A stretch of DNA of 64,000 nucleotides. It comes from Aequorivita echinoideorum. Lineage in GTDB: Bacteria > Bacteroidota > Bacteroidia > Flavobacteriales > Flavobacteriaceae. Numbering within the stretch: position 1 is the stretch's first letter; the number at the start of each line of letters is the position of its first letter. The stretch lies in contig NZ_JAHCTB010000003.1 of NCBI RefSeq assembly GCF_018476645.1, positions 434,001 to 498,000 of the forward strand. The letters are read 5' to 3'. The position numbers were made by a program, and so were the translations under genes. Below are positions 35,999 through 44,325 of the stretch, piece by piece. A model generated the notes under the pieces. The model had not been told where the DNA came from, searched no databases, and saw only the letters and a program-made list of their open reading frames with translations.

Positions 35999-37221
35999 AT
36001 TGCTCTATTTTTCTCCTCTATCCATTTGCTCAAATATTTGGTACTCTGCAATGTGTGATGCTGAAGTACTTGCCCTAAAAAATTTTGATTTCGGTAAAGT
36101 TTTAAATTTTTTTGAAGCCATTTGATTTTTACGCTAAAATTTTCAGAGTAATTTTCTTTCAAAAATTTCTTCTGAATAATGTCAAAACCCATTGCCTGTG
36201 AAGAATTCCAAAGATTTTCGTTAGAATAAAGTTGGACTGCAGATTCGATAAAATCTTCTTTTAATTCTGCAACAATTCCGCCAAAACTGGAATTCAAGGT
36301 CATTCCTTCCGCCCCAATCTCTGTGGTTACGGATGGCAATCCAAGCCGCATGGCATCAAAAAATTTGCCCTTCAATCCTGCGCCAAACCGCAACGGCGCC
36401 AATTGCACTCGATAGGTTTTCATCACATCCGAGACATTTTCCGCCCACCCTTTTATATAAAATCCCTCTTTACTATTTTGAAGTTGAAGGATTTTTTGCG
36501 GTGCGTAGGTGCCATAGATATGAAGTTCCGCCGTAGGAAGCGCTTTTTTTATTGCTGGCCAAATTTCTTTGAGTTGCATTACTGCATCCACGTTGGGCGC
36601 GTGTAGCAAATTGCCGATTGCCATAAAATTTTTACGCTCGCCAAATGTAGGGAGCGCCATTTTTTCTGAAACATTTTCCGCTAAAAAGGGCAAGTAATGA
36701 AGTATTTCTGAAGAAATTTTAAAGGTATTTTGAAGCAAATGCATTTCAACCTCTGAAATAATTAGCGAGAGATCGCAACGCAAAATACTCGCAATTTCAC
36801 GCTTTGCATTTTCAGAAAAAATATTGGCATTTTCAACGGGAATATTATTTTTTACCGCTTCTTCCCTAGCCTTTCGCAGAAAATGCAGATCTTCAGTATC
36901 CAGAATTTTGACAGCATCAGGACAAATTTCAGAAACACGCCAACCGAATTGTTCTTCGGTAATATAACGGTCAAAAATGACTGTCTTTGGTTTTAATTCT
37001 TTCAAAAAATCATCAAAAGAAGCATCGTTGAGCAAAATGTTTTTCAACGAAATGTTTTTCAGATTTAAATCTGCAGTTCTTTCAGAAATTGTTGCTGTGC
37101 TTGCAAAGGTTATTTCGAAATTTTCCGCTAGAAACAAATCAATTAGCTGCATCATCCTGCTTCCAGCCGCTGTGGTTGCCGGCTCTGGATATGTGTGGCC
37201 TATTATTAAAAGTTGTTTCAG
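35986..37221 (-). CDS. GT4/GT1-like glycosyltransferase, apparently starting at CTG
   Basis: A GT-B fold glycosyltransferase, about 411 residues if begun at the CTG at 37221. The first ATG (37155) would delete the N-terminal strand LLIIGHTYPEPATTAAGSR, which is exactly where such enzymes normally begin and which is intact in frame. Between that CTG and the upstream in-frame stop (37243-37245) there is no ATG, GTG or TTG. The C-terminal half has FMAIGNLLHAPNVDAV, the APLRFGAGLKGKFFDAM donor-site block and GLPSVTTEIGAEGM. It probably acts in polysaccharide or glycan assembly. The C-terminal NNE and stop are read from the heptamer array. It lies 14 bp after the toxin gene. Confidence 0.78.
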   Translation of the reverse strand: MKQLLIIGHTYPEPATTAAGSRMMQLIDLFLAENFEITFASTATISERTADLNLKNISLKNILLNDASFDDFLKELKPKTVIFDRYITEEQFGWRVSEICPDAVKILDTEDLHFLRKAREEAVKNNIPVENANIFSENAKREIASILRCDLSLIISEVEMHLLQNTFKISSEILHYLPFLAENVSEKMALPTFGERKNFMAIGNLLHAPNVDAVMQLKEIWPAIKKALPTAELHIYGTYAPQKILQLQNSKEGFYIKGWAENVSDVMKTYRVQLAPLRFGAGLKGKFFDAMRLGLPSVTTEIGAEGMTLNSSFGGIVAELKEDFIESAVQLYSNENLWNSSQAMGFDIIQKKFLKENYSENFSVKIKWLQKNLKLYRNQNFLGQVLQHHTLQSTKYLSKWIEEKNRAINNE

Positions 37222-37235
37222 ATTTTTTAAATGAT

Positions 37236-37529
37236 TTAAATTCTATCCAACCAATTTTCTGGATTGCGACTGGTATGGAAAACGGCAATGACCTTTATTA
37301 CTTTATTCTCCAAAATATAATGAATTGCGTATGGGAAAGATTTACAATAACAAATGTGGACATTCAAATATTTCTTTTGAAATGCCAGTGGGTTTTTCTG
37401 TATTAAAACATAAACCTCTTTTATTTCAGCGCGTAAACGACTTGATAAAATTTTGTTTCTTTTTTTATAACATTTAAGAGCATCCAGCGTATCTAAAATA
37501 GCAACATCGGAAATTTGAAGTGTAAACAT
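37236..37529 (-). CDS. RelE/ParE-type toxin
   Basis: A 97-residue protein with the ParE-like pattern: helical N-terminus, then YKSFPYAIHYILENKVIKV-like strands (here CKSFPYAIHYILENKVIK) and the C-terminal VFHTSRNPENWLDRI. The family either cleaves ribosome-bound mRNA or inhibits gyrase; this sequence looks more ParE-like. Its ATG overlaps the last base of the antitoxin stop, the classic toxin-antitoxin layout with the antitoxin first. It is followed closely by the glycosyltransferase, so read-through is likely. Confidence 0.85.
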   Translation of the reverse strand: MFTLQISDVAILDTLDALKCYKKRNKILSSRLRAEIKEVYVLIQKNPLAFQKKYLNVHICYCKSFPYAIHYILENKVIKVIAVFHTSRNPENWLDRI

Positions 37530-37759
37530 TATTCAGGTTCATTGAGACGATTTTCATATTCGTCTATTGAATAGAAATTCAATTTTCCTTCGTTATTTGC
37601 TTTTAATCTATTGTCAAGTTCTTTTTTATGTGCTTGAGAAATTTCGTGGTTTTGATTCCCTGTGAGTAATTGTTTAATCTGCTCTAATACATTTTTATTA
37701 TCAGAATTCAGCAACATCTGTATTAATTCAATTTTTTCAGCCTCTAATTTCATAATCAA
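37529..37759 (-). CDS. antitoxin of a ParE-type pair
   Basis: A 76-residue, helical, charged protein (MIMKLEAEKIELIQMLLNSD...). It ends with an ENRLNEPE tail typical of Bacteroidota antitoxins paired with ParE-like toxins. The N-terminal part is probably a dimerising segment and the C-terminal part wraps the toxin; no clear HTH or RHH was seen. A second ATG two codons in (37753) is an equally good start. It overlaps the toxin gene by one base and lies 29 bp downstream of rimO on the same strand? No: rimO stops at 37789, so the pair follows rimO directly. Confidence 0.78.
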   Translation of the reverse strand: MIMKLEAEKIELIQMLLNSDNKNVLEQIKQLLTGNQNHEISQAHKKELDNRLKANNEGKLNFYSIDEYENRLNEPE

Positions 37760-37788
37760 TTCTATATTGAACTAAGATAGCAAATTAA

Positions 37789-39093
37789 TTAATTTGCTAT
37801 TTCCGCATAAAGATCAAAATCTTCGGCGGCGGTTATTTTCACGTTAAAGAATTCTCCTGTACGCAAATAGCCATCTTCGGCATTTATCAAAACTTCGTTA
37901 TCAACATCTGGACTGTCAAACTCCGTTCTTCCCACAAAATATCCGCCTTCTTTCCTATCAATCACAACACGAAAAGTTTTTCCAATTTTTTCTTGATTCA
38001 ATTCCCAAGAAATTTGGGACTGTATTTCCATAATCTCATTGGCACGATCCATTTTTACGTCTTCCGGCACATTGTCCTCAAGGTTGTATGCGTGCGTATT
38101 TTCTTCGTGGCTGTATGTAAAACAGCCCAAACGCTCAAAACGCATATCCTTCACCCATTGTTTTAAGGTCTGGTAATCTTCTTCTGTTTCGCCGGGATAA
38201 CCCACAATCAATGTCGTGCGGATTGCCATTCCGGGAACGGCGGCACGAAATTCTTCCAGCAATTTTGTAGTCTTCGCTTTTGTAGTCCCGCGACGCATCG
38301 ATTTCAAGATGGGATCTGCAATGTGCTGCAGCGGAATATCAATATAACTACAGATTTTAGGCTCGTTACGCATAATTTCCAAAACATCCATCGGGAAACC
38401 GGTGGGAAATGCGTAGTGAAGTCGAATCCATTCAATGCCCTTAACCTTTACCAAATTCTGAAGAAGTTCAGCAAGGTTTCTTTTTTTGTACAGATCAAGG
38501 CCATAATAAGTCAAGTCCTGAGCAATAAGTATCAACTCCTTCACACCAGTGGCAGCAAGTTTTTCCGCTTCGGTTACTAAATCTTCAATGGGAGTACTGC
38601 GGTGCTTTCCGCGCATAATGGGTATTGCGCAAAATGAACACGGGCGATCGCAACCTTCTGCAATTTTTAGATAAGCATAGTTTTTTGGGGTCGTCGTAAT
38701 CCGCTCCCCTATCAATTCGTGCCTGTAATCTGCACCCAGTGCCTTTAGCAGACCGGGAAGTTCCGTTGTTCCAAAGTATTGATCCACATTGGGAATTTCC
38801 TTCTGTAAATCTGGTTTGTATCTTTCAGAAAGGCAGCCTGTTACAAAAACTTTATCAACCAAGCCATCTTCCTTTTTTTGAACGTATTCTAAAATGGTAT
38901 TTACGCTTTCTTCCTTCGCATTCGCAATAAAACCACACGTATTAATTACTACAATATTTCCTTCCTCTTCGTGCACAACTTCTTTGTTGCTCGCGCGCAA
39001 CTGGCCCATAAGTACTTCACTGTCGTACACATTTTTGGAACAGCCCAAGGTTACAACGTTGATTTTATTTTTCTTTAAAGTTTTGGTACGCAT
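37789..39093 (-). CDS. rimO: ribosomal protein S12 methylthiotransferase RimO
   Basis: Radical-SAM enzyme that methylthiolates aspartate 88 (E. coli numbering) of ribosomal protein S12. It binds two iron-sulfur clusters: the N-terminal auxiliary cluster uses C18, C53 and C87, and the radical-SAM triad is C148, C152 and C155 in GCDRPCSFC. A C-terminal TRAM domain (about 370-434) binds the substrate. The 434 residues are normal. A well-spaced promoter lies upstream. The S9 peptidase gene separates it from ftsY, which is adjacent to rimO in many flavobacteria. Confidence 0.96.
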   Translation of the reverse strand: MRTKTLKKNKINVVTLGCSKNVYDSEVLMGQLRASNKEVVHEEEGNIVVINTCGFIANAKEESVNTILEYVQKKEDGLVDKVFVTGCLSERYKPDLQKEIPNVDQYFGTTELPGLLKALGADYRHELIGERITTTPKNYAYLKIAEGCDRPCSFCAIPIMRGKHRSTPIEDLVTEAEKLAATGVKELILIAQDLTYYGLDLYKKRNLAELLQNLVKVKGIEWIRLHYAFPTGFPMDVLEIMRNEPKICSYIDIPLQHIADPILKSMRRGTTKAKTTKLLEEFRAAVPGMAIRTTLIVGYPGETEEDYQTLKQWVKDMRFERLGCFTYSHEENTHAYNLEDNVPEDVKMDRANEIMEIQSQISWELNQEKIGKTFRVVIDRKEGGYFVGRTEFDSPDVDNEVLINAEDGYLRTGEFFNVKITAAEDFDLYAEIAN

Positions 39094-39155
39094 AACTGAT
39101 TTTTCGGTTGTCGATTAACGATTTACGAATTTTCTTTTGAATTTTCAAAAGTGCG

Positions 39156-39191
39156 CAAAGATACCATTAAATTGAATATAGAAATCAAAAA
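39156..39191 (-). promoter_or_regulatory. promoter of rimO with -33 and -7 elements
   Basis: On the minus strand TTTTTG (39186-39191), a 22-bp spacer, and TATCTTTG (39156-39163), 62 bp before the rimO ATG. One of the few places here where both elements are visible. Confidence 0.65.
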
Positions 39192-39216
39192 CCCAATCCC
39201 AATTGCTGCCGGGACT

Positions 39217-39261
39217 AATTCCCAATTACTGCCAACTGTAACTGAAGACTGCAAACTATTT
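39217..39261. repeat. degenerate 7-bp array upstream of the S9 peptidase gene
   Basis: Units AATTCCC and AATTACT, running into ACTGCCA, ACTGTA (6 bp), ACTGAAG, ACTGCAA, ACTATTT. Register holds except for the 6-bp unit. A motif switch from AATT to ACTG is visible. Confidence 0.6.
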
Positions 39262-39297
39262 TAAGTAACTTTACAATTCCTATAAATAAATTCAAAA

Positions 39298-41196
39298 ATG
39301 AAAAAAATAACGATTCTGCTGGTTCTTTTGTGCAGCGGATTTTTGTACGCACAAAAAGTGATGACGCCAGAACTTTTATGGCAGGTTAAAAAAGTAAGCC
39401 CTATTGGGATTTCGGATGACGGAAAAAAACTTTTCTACAGAGTTTCCATTCCGAATATGGAAGCAAATTCATTCGATTCAAAATATTATGAAATGCCCGT
39501 AGATGGGGGGAATTTCAGGGAAATTTCTAAAGACGAAGCGAATGTAGCCAATAAAAACCTCTCGCCTGACGGAAAATTTATGTTAATGGACAAAGCTGTT
39601 CCGGTAAATAAAATTTTGGGAAAAGATATTTACAGCGACCTTCCAAAATCTGATACATATATATTTACATCTTTAGATTACAGGCATTGGGACAAATGGA
39701 ATGACGGAAGCTATAACCACGTTTTCTATAAAGACGTAAATTCTGGACAGGAAATAGATATTACGCCCGCCCAACCATATTATACTCCGCAGGCTCCTTT
39801 TGGCGGAGATGAGGATTATATCTGGGGACCAAAAGGCGAGAACATATATTATGTGAGCAAGAAAAATGCGGGAACCGAATACGCAACCAGCACAAATACA
39901 GATATATTTCAATATAATTTAAAAACAAAGAAAACCGAAAATCTTACTTCGGAAAATAAAGGATATGACACCCAGCCAGCTTTTTCAGAAACGGGTGCAA
40001 TGGCCTACCTTCAAATGAAAACGGAAGGTTATGAAGCTGATAAAAATGATATTATTGTTTTAGAAAATGGTGTGAAGCAAAATTTAACGGCACAATGGGA
40101 TGGAACCGTGAATGGTTTTTCCTGGGCTTCAAATAATAAGCATATATATTTTACAGCGCCAGTTGACGGAACTATTCAAATTTTTAAAGTTGATTATCCG
40201 GGAAAAACGAAAAAGATGCCGGTGGTTGAACAATTATCAAGAGGCCAGTTTGATGTAACAGGAATTGTTGCAGAACAAAATGGAAAATTGATTGTTACCA
40301 GGACCGATATGAACCACGCTTCAGAAATTTTTTCATTTGATCTGGATAAGAAAACATTCAAGCAGCTTACGCAGGTAAATACTCAAATGTACAGCAATCT
40401 TGATTTGCCACAGATTGAAAAAAGAATGGTCACTACAAAGGACAATAAACAAATGTTGGTTTGGGTAATCCTTCCTCCCAATTTTGACAAAAACAAAAAG
40501 TACCCTACTTTGCTTTACGCCCAAGGTGGACCACAATCTGCATTATCTCAATTCTATTCTACGCGATGGAATTTTCAATTGATGGCGTCACAAGGATATA
40601 TTGTCGTTGCACCCAATAGACGTGGAATGCCAGGGCACGGCGTGGAATGGAATGCTGAAATAAGCGGCGATTGGGGTGGCGGTGCTATGCAGGATTATCT
40701 TGATGCAATCGATGATATTTCAAAGGAAAGTTATGTGGACAAAGAAAAAATGGGTGCTGTTGGCGCCAGTTTTGGCGGATATTCTGTTTTTTGGCTTGCC
40801 GGAAATCACGAGGGTCGTTTTAAAACGTTTATTGCGCACGATGGCGTTTTTGATACCCGAAGTATGTACGGTACAACTGAAGAACTCTTTTTCGTGAATC
40901 ACGATTTTGGTGGTCCATATTGGGAAAAAAATAATGCCAAAGCCCAAAAAGCTTACAATGAATTCAACCCCATCACTTATGTGAATAAATGGGATACTCC
41001 AATTATGATCGTGCAGGGCGGAAAAGATTACAGAGTTCCTATTGAGCAAGGGTTACAAGCATTTCAAGCTGCAAAATTACAGGGAATAAAAAGCAAACTG
41101 CTCTATTTACCGGAGGAAAATCATTGGGTTCTCCAGCCACAAAACGCACTCGTTTGGCAACGGGAATTTTTTAGCTGGTTGAAAGAAACGCTTTAG
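39298..41196 (+). CDS. secreted S9-family prolyl oligopeptidase-like peptidase
   Basis: A 632-residue exported serine peptidase. The signal peptide (about 1-18) ends SGFLYAQ. The N-terminal beta-propeller (about 25-380) has repeated strands, and the alpha/beta-hydrolase domain follows. The catalytic triad is S491 in GASFGGYS, D577 in GGKDYRVP and H609 in EENHWV. It resembles the S9C/DPP-like acylaminoacyl peptidases that trim peptides in the periplasm of Bacteroidota. It is transcribed alone between two minus-strand blocks. A -7-like TAACTTTA lies about 30 bp upstream. Confidence 0.92.
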   Translation: MKKITILLVLLCSGFLYAQKVMTPELLWQVKKVSPIGISDDGKKLFYRVSIPNMEANSFDSKYYEMPVDGGNFREISKDEANVANKNLSPDGKFMLMDKAVPVNKILGKDIYSDLPKSDTYIFTSLDYRHWDKWNDGSYNHVFYKDVNSGQEIDITPAQPYYTPQAPFGGDEDYIWGPKGENIYYVSKKNAGTEYATSTNTDIFQYNLKTKKTENLTSENKGYDTQPAFSETGAMAYLQMKTEGYEADKNDIIVLENGVKQNLTAQWDGTVNGFSWASNNKHIYFTAPVDGTIQIFKVDYPGKTKKMPVVEQLSRGQFDVTGIVAEQNGKLIVTRTDMNHASEIFSFDLDKKTFKQLTQVNTQMYSNLDLPQIEKRMVTTKDNKQMLVWVILPPNFDKNKKYPTLLYAQGGPQSALSQFYSTRWNFQLMASQGYIVVAPNRRGMPGHGVEWNAEISGDWGGGAMQDYLDAIDDISKESYVDKEKMGAVGASFGGYSVFWLAGNHEGRFKTFIAHDGVFDTRSMYGTTEELFFVNHDFGGPYWEKNNAKAQKAYNEFNPITYVNKWDTPIMIVQGGKDYRVPIEQGLQAFQAAKLQGIKSKLLYLPEENHWVLQPQNALVWQREFFSWLKETL

Positions 41197-41216
41197 CTTT
41201 TAGCAAAACTAAAATC

Positions 41217-41288
41217 ACCACGGATTTACGAATAATAAGAACCTCCAAGGTTTTAAAAACCTTGTAGGAATATTCGTGGATTCGTGGT
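41217..41288. repeat. 72-bp composite palindromic element
   Basis: Outer arms of 18 bp (41217-41234 and 41271-41288) pair at 16 of 18 positions; between them a near-perfect inner palindrome CAAGGTTTT / AAAACCTTG (41247-41265) forms a second stem. It sits between the convergent ends of the S9 peptidase and ftsY genes, where it could also end transcription on both strands. The right arm recurs at 5909-5926. Confidence 0.75.
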
Positions 41289-41306
41289 TTGTTTTTTCTG
41301 AAGAAA

Positions 41307-42260
41307 TTATTTAAAAAATGAATCAACAAATTCAAATTTATTGAAAACCTGAAGATCTTCCATTCCTTCGCCCACTCCTATATATTTCACGGGAATTTGA
41401 AATTGATCGCTAATTCCAATAACGACACCACCTTTGGCGGTTCCATCAAGTTTTGTGACGGCAAGTGAGGTAACCTCAGTCGCAGCGGTAAATTGTTTGG
41501 CTTGTTCAAAAGCGTTTTGTCCGGTTGAACCGTCCAATACCAAAAGCACTTCGTGTGGAGCATCAGGGACTACTTTCTTCATAACTCGCTTCACTTTTGT
41601 GAGCTCATTCATCAGGTTTATTTTATTGTGAAGTCTTCCGGCAGTATCAATAATCACCACATCAGCATCTTGATTGGCGGCACTTTTAAGCGTATCAAAA
41701 GCAACACTGGCAGGGTCGCTGCCCATACTTTGTTTTACGATAGGCACATTTGTGCGGTCTGCCCAGATTTGAAGTTGGTCAATAGCTGCCGCCCGAAACG
41801 TATCCGCAGCGCCTAACACCACTTTTTTGCCAGCCTTTTTAAACTGATAGGCCAATTTGCCTATAGTGGTAGTTTTTCCAACGCCATTTACGCCCACGAC
41901 CATAATCACATACGGTTTTTTGTTTTGGGGAATTTCAAATTCGGTAGCATTTCCAGAATCAATTTCGCTTAGCAGCCCCGCAATCTCTTCCCGAAGGATT
42001 TTATTAAGCTCATCCGTTCCCAGATATTTATCTTTTGAAACGCGATCCTCAATTCTATCAATAATTTTCAATGTGGTATTTACACCCACATCACTTGAAA
42101 CAAGAATTTCTTCAAGATTGTCAAGTACATCATCATCAACCTTGTTCTTTCCCGCTACAGCCTTGCTCAACTTATCAAAAAAGGAAGTTTTTGATTTTTC
42201 CAGACCCTTGTCCAGGGTCTCCTTTTTTTCTTTGGAGAATATTTTTTTAAAAAAACTCAT
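41307..42260 (-). CDS. ftsY: signal recognition particle receptor FtsY
   Basis: GTPase that docks SRP-ribosome complexes at the membrane. The 317 residues have a short acidic/basic N-terminus, the N domain (about 25-100), then the G domain with GVNGVGKT at 123-130, the DTAGR loop and TKLDGTAKGG. The length is typical of Bacteroidota FtsY, which lack the long A domain of E. coli. It lies next to the DUF4295-rpmG-rpmB operon, as in many flavobacteria, but a terminator at 42337-42369 separates them here. Confidence 0.97.
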   Translation of the reverse strand: MSFFKKIFSKEKKETLDKGLEKSKTSFFDKLSKAVAGKNKVDDDVLDNLEEILVSSDVGVNTTLKIIDRIEDRVSKDKYLGTDELNKILREEIAGLLSEIDSGNATEFEIPQNKKPYVIMVVGVNGVGKTTTIGKLAYQFKKAGKKVVLGAADTFRAAAIDQLQIWADRTNVPIVKQSMGSDPASVAFDTLKSAANQDADVVIIDTAGRLHNKINLMNELTKVKRVMKKVVPDAPHEVLLVLDGSTGQNAFEQAKQFTAATEVTSLAVTKLDGTAKGGVVIGISDQFQIPVKYIGVGEGMEDLQVFNKFEFVDSFFK

Positions 42261-42336
42261 CTTTCAATCATCGATTACAGAATTCAAATTAGTTCAAATT
42301 CAAATTCTTGGGAAATTTTCTGAAATTCAAAAATAC

Positions 42337-42369
42337 GAAAAGCCACTTTCGTAAAAAAGTGGCTTTTCA
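42337..42369 (-). terminator. intrinsic terminator of the rpmB-rpmG-DUF4295 operon
   Basis: On the minus strand GAAAAGCCACTT pairs with AAGTGGCTTTTC across an 8-nt loop, followed by a T-rich tail. It lies 20 bp past the DUF4295 stop and before ftsY, so ftsY may need its own promoter or read-through. Confidence 0.8.
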
Positions 42370-42388
42370 TCAATATTATCTAAGCTGG

Positions 42389-42541
42389 TTATTTTTTGTT
42401 CAACCAGTCGTTTACCATTTCTGGAGCCATGATAGCTTCAGTAAAAGTGTAAGCTCCCGTTTTTGGCGATTTAACCATTTTAATCGCTTTGCTTAAACGT
42501 TTTGAACCTGTTTGTAAGGATGCTACTGATTTTTTTGCCAT
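42389..42541 (-). CDS. DUF4295 family small protein
   Basis: A 50-residue basic protein starting MAKKSVASLQTGSKRLSKAI and ending MVNDWLNKK. DUF4295 is a Bacteroidota-specific family encoded next to rpmG and rpmB; it is probably a ribosome-associated or ribosome-assembly protein, by location only. It starts 9 bp after rpmG. The conserved position and high K/R content make the call secure despite the length. Confidence 0.9.
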   Translation of the reverse strand: MAKKSVASLQTGSKRLSKAIKMVKSPKTGAYTFTEAIMAPEMVNDWLNKK

Positions 42542-42550
42542 GACTCTTAA

Positions 42551-42733
42551 TTATTTTATTTCTTTGTGAACCGTCATTTTCTTAAGAATAGGATTGAATT
42601 TTTTCAACTCCATTCTATCCGGTGTATTTTTTTTATTTTTCGTAGTAATATAACGAGAAGTTCCTGGCTTACCAGACTCCTTATGCTCTGTACACTCTAA
42701 AATAACCTGTACTCTATTCCCTTTTTTAGCCAT
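42551..42733 (-). CDS. rpmG: 50S ribosomal protein L33
   Basis: A 60-residue protein starting [18 protein letters not shown] and including [21 protein letters not shown]. It lacks the CxxC pairs of zinc-binding L33 variants (one lone cysteine), so it belongs to the zinc-independent type. It is the middle gene of the rpmB-rpmG-DUF4295 operon, 26 bp after rpmB. Confidence 0.97.
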   Translation of the reverse strand: MAKKGNRVQVILECTEHKESGKPGTSRYITTKNKKNTPDRMELKKFNPILKKMTVHKEIK

Positions 42734-42759
42734 TGTAAAAGACTTTATTTATTATGCAA

Positions 42760-42999
42760 TTATTTGTTCAAGAAGCCTTTTTCACGAGCTTCTTTGATAA
42801 CTGCGGATATTCCTTTTTTGTTAATGTTTTTTATTGCTGAAGCTGATACTCTTAGTGTGATCCATTTGTCTTCTTCAGGGATGTAAAAACGCTTTTTGAG
42901 CAAGTTTACATCAAACTTACGTTTGGTTTTATTCATTGCGTGCGACACGTTGTTTCCAACCATCGCTTTCTTTCCGGTAAGCTCACAAACTCTTGACAT
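42760..42999 (-). CDS. rpmB: 50S ribosomal protein L28
   Basis: A 79-residue protein starting MSRVCELTGKKAMVGNNVSH, with KRKFDVNLLKKRFYIPEE and ISAVIKEAREKGFL. Typical bacterial L28. First gene of the operon, behind the best-formed promoter in the window. Confidence 0.98.
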   Translation of the reverse strand: MSRVCELTGKKAMVGNNVSHAMNKTKRKFDVNLLKKRFYIPEEDKWITLRVSASAIKNINKKGISAVIKEAREKGFLNK

Positions 43000-43035
43000 T
43001 TCCTTAACTTTTTTAAGTTATTTTAAAACAGGGTG

Positions 43036-43066
43036 CAAATTTAAGTAAATAAAATTTGATGTACAA
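43036..43066 (-). promoter_or_regulatory. promoter of the rpmB operon, -33 TTG and -7 TAAATTTG
   Basis: Minus strand: TTTGTTG (TTG at 43064-43066), a 20-bp spacer, TAAATTTG (43036-43043), 36 bp before the rpmB ATG. Both elements and the spacer match the Bacteroidota primary-sigma consensus, as expected for a ribosomal protein operon. Confidence 0.8.
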
Positions 43067-43077
43067 CAAAAAGGAAT

Positions 43078-44325
43078 TCAGTTTTTTGAAATTTCTTTCA
43101 GAAGCATTTCCAAGGCTTTATTTGTAGCTTTATCAATTACACGGTACCGGTCATTCCCGAAATTGAACATCCCCGATTCCACTCCTTTCGGCGATGCAAC
43201 TGCAATACAAACCGTACCAACCTCCGCATCAGAGTCGCCTTTTGTAGGTCCGGCAATTCCGGTCGTGGCGATTGCATAATCTGACCCAAATAGTTTATTT
43301 GCGTTTTCTGCCATACTCTCGGCAACTTCAACACTTACCACGGAAAATTTATCGATCAAAAACTGAGGAACGCCCAAAATTTTTGATTTTAAAGCAGTTT
43401 CATAGGGGATAATGCTTCCTTTTAAAAATGAGGAAACCCCAGCTTCAGAAGTTATTTGGCTTACAATAGCACCTCCAGTACAACTCTCAGCTAAACTTAA
43501 TGATTGATTTTTATTTTTCAGAAGAACGGAAATTTTCCCCACAATGCTGGTCTCATCTTCGTAACCCACGGCAATATCATCAAGCATTTTATGAAGTGTC
43601 TCCATTTGTTTCGCCACTTTACCTTCCAATATTTCTTTGTCCCAACCAGTGGAGGAAAGCCGCAGCCGCACACGCCCAAGCGAAGGCAAATAGGCAAGCT
43701 TAATATCCTTCGGTAATGCATTTTCCCACTTTTCAATCCTATCGGCAATTGCACTCTCGCCCAAACCATAGGTTAATAGCGTTTTGTGGAATATGAAGGG
43801 GCGATTGAATCGTTTCAAAACACGAGGTAAAACTTCGGTCTGTAAAAGACTCTTCATTTCGTAAGGGACGCCGGGAAGCGAAACAAAAACCGTATTGTCC
43901 TCATCCATCCACATTCCTGGCGCGGTACCGTGCAGGTTTTTAAGCACAATAGCTTTGGAAGGAACCATAGCTTGCTGAAAATTGGCCGGCAAGGGTTTCT
44001 GTAATTGGTATTTTTGAAAAAGCTCTTTAATATTCTCGATAACCTCAGAATTTTCAACCAAAACATCGTTAAAGAAATCGCAAAAAGTCTGTTTGGTGAT
44101 ATCATCTCGCGTGGGGCCCAATCCCCCAGTGACAATAACTAAGTCCGCGTGTTTTTTTGCTTCGTTAAATGCTTGAAGAATATGATCCCTATCATCCTGA
44201 ATTGAAGTAATTTGGTATACTTTTACCCCAACTTTGTTTAATTCCTTGGAAATGTAGGCTGAATTGGTATCAACAATTTGCCCTATAAGAATTTCATCTC
44301 CTATGGTAATTATTTCGGCAAGCAT
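43078..44325 (-). CDS. cinA: CinA family nicotinamide-nucleotide amidohydrolase
   Basis: A 415-residue two-domain protein: an N-terminal molybdopterin-binding-like (COG1058) domain, beginning MLAEIITIGDEILIGQIVDTNSAY with GGLGPTRDD at about 67-75, and a C-terminal amidohydrolase domain with AESCTGG (about 275-281) and ATTGIAGPTKGD. It recycles NMN and may also hydrolyse ADP-ribose. The stop lies close to the rpmB promoter. The ATG overlaps the Hpt gene stop by one base. Confidence 0.93.
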   Translation of the reverse strand: MLAEIITIGDEILIGQIVDTNSAYISKELNKVGVKVYQITSIQDDRDHILQAFNEAKKHADLVIVTGGLGPTRDDITKQTFCDFFNDVLVENSEVIENIKELFQKYQLQKPLPANFQQAMVPSKAIVLKNLHGTAPGMWMDEDNTVFVSLPGVPYEMKSLLQTEVLPRVLKRFNRPFIFHKTLLTYGLGESAIADRIEKWENALPKDIKLAYLPSLGRVRLRLSSTGWDKEILEGKVAKQMETLHKMLDDIAVGYEDETSIVGKISVLLKNKNQSLSLAESCTGGAIVSQITSEAGVSSFLKGSIIPYETALKSKILGVPQFLIDKFSVVSVEVAESMAENANKLFGSDYAIATTGIAGPTKGDSDAEVGTVCIAVASPKGVESGMFNFGNDRYRVIDKATNKALEMLLKEISKN

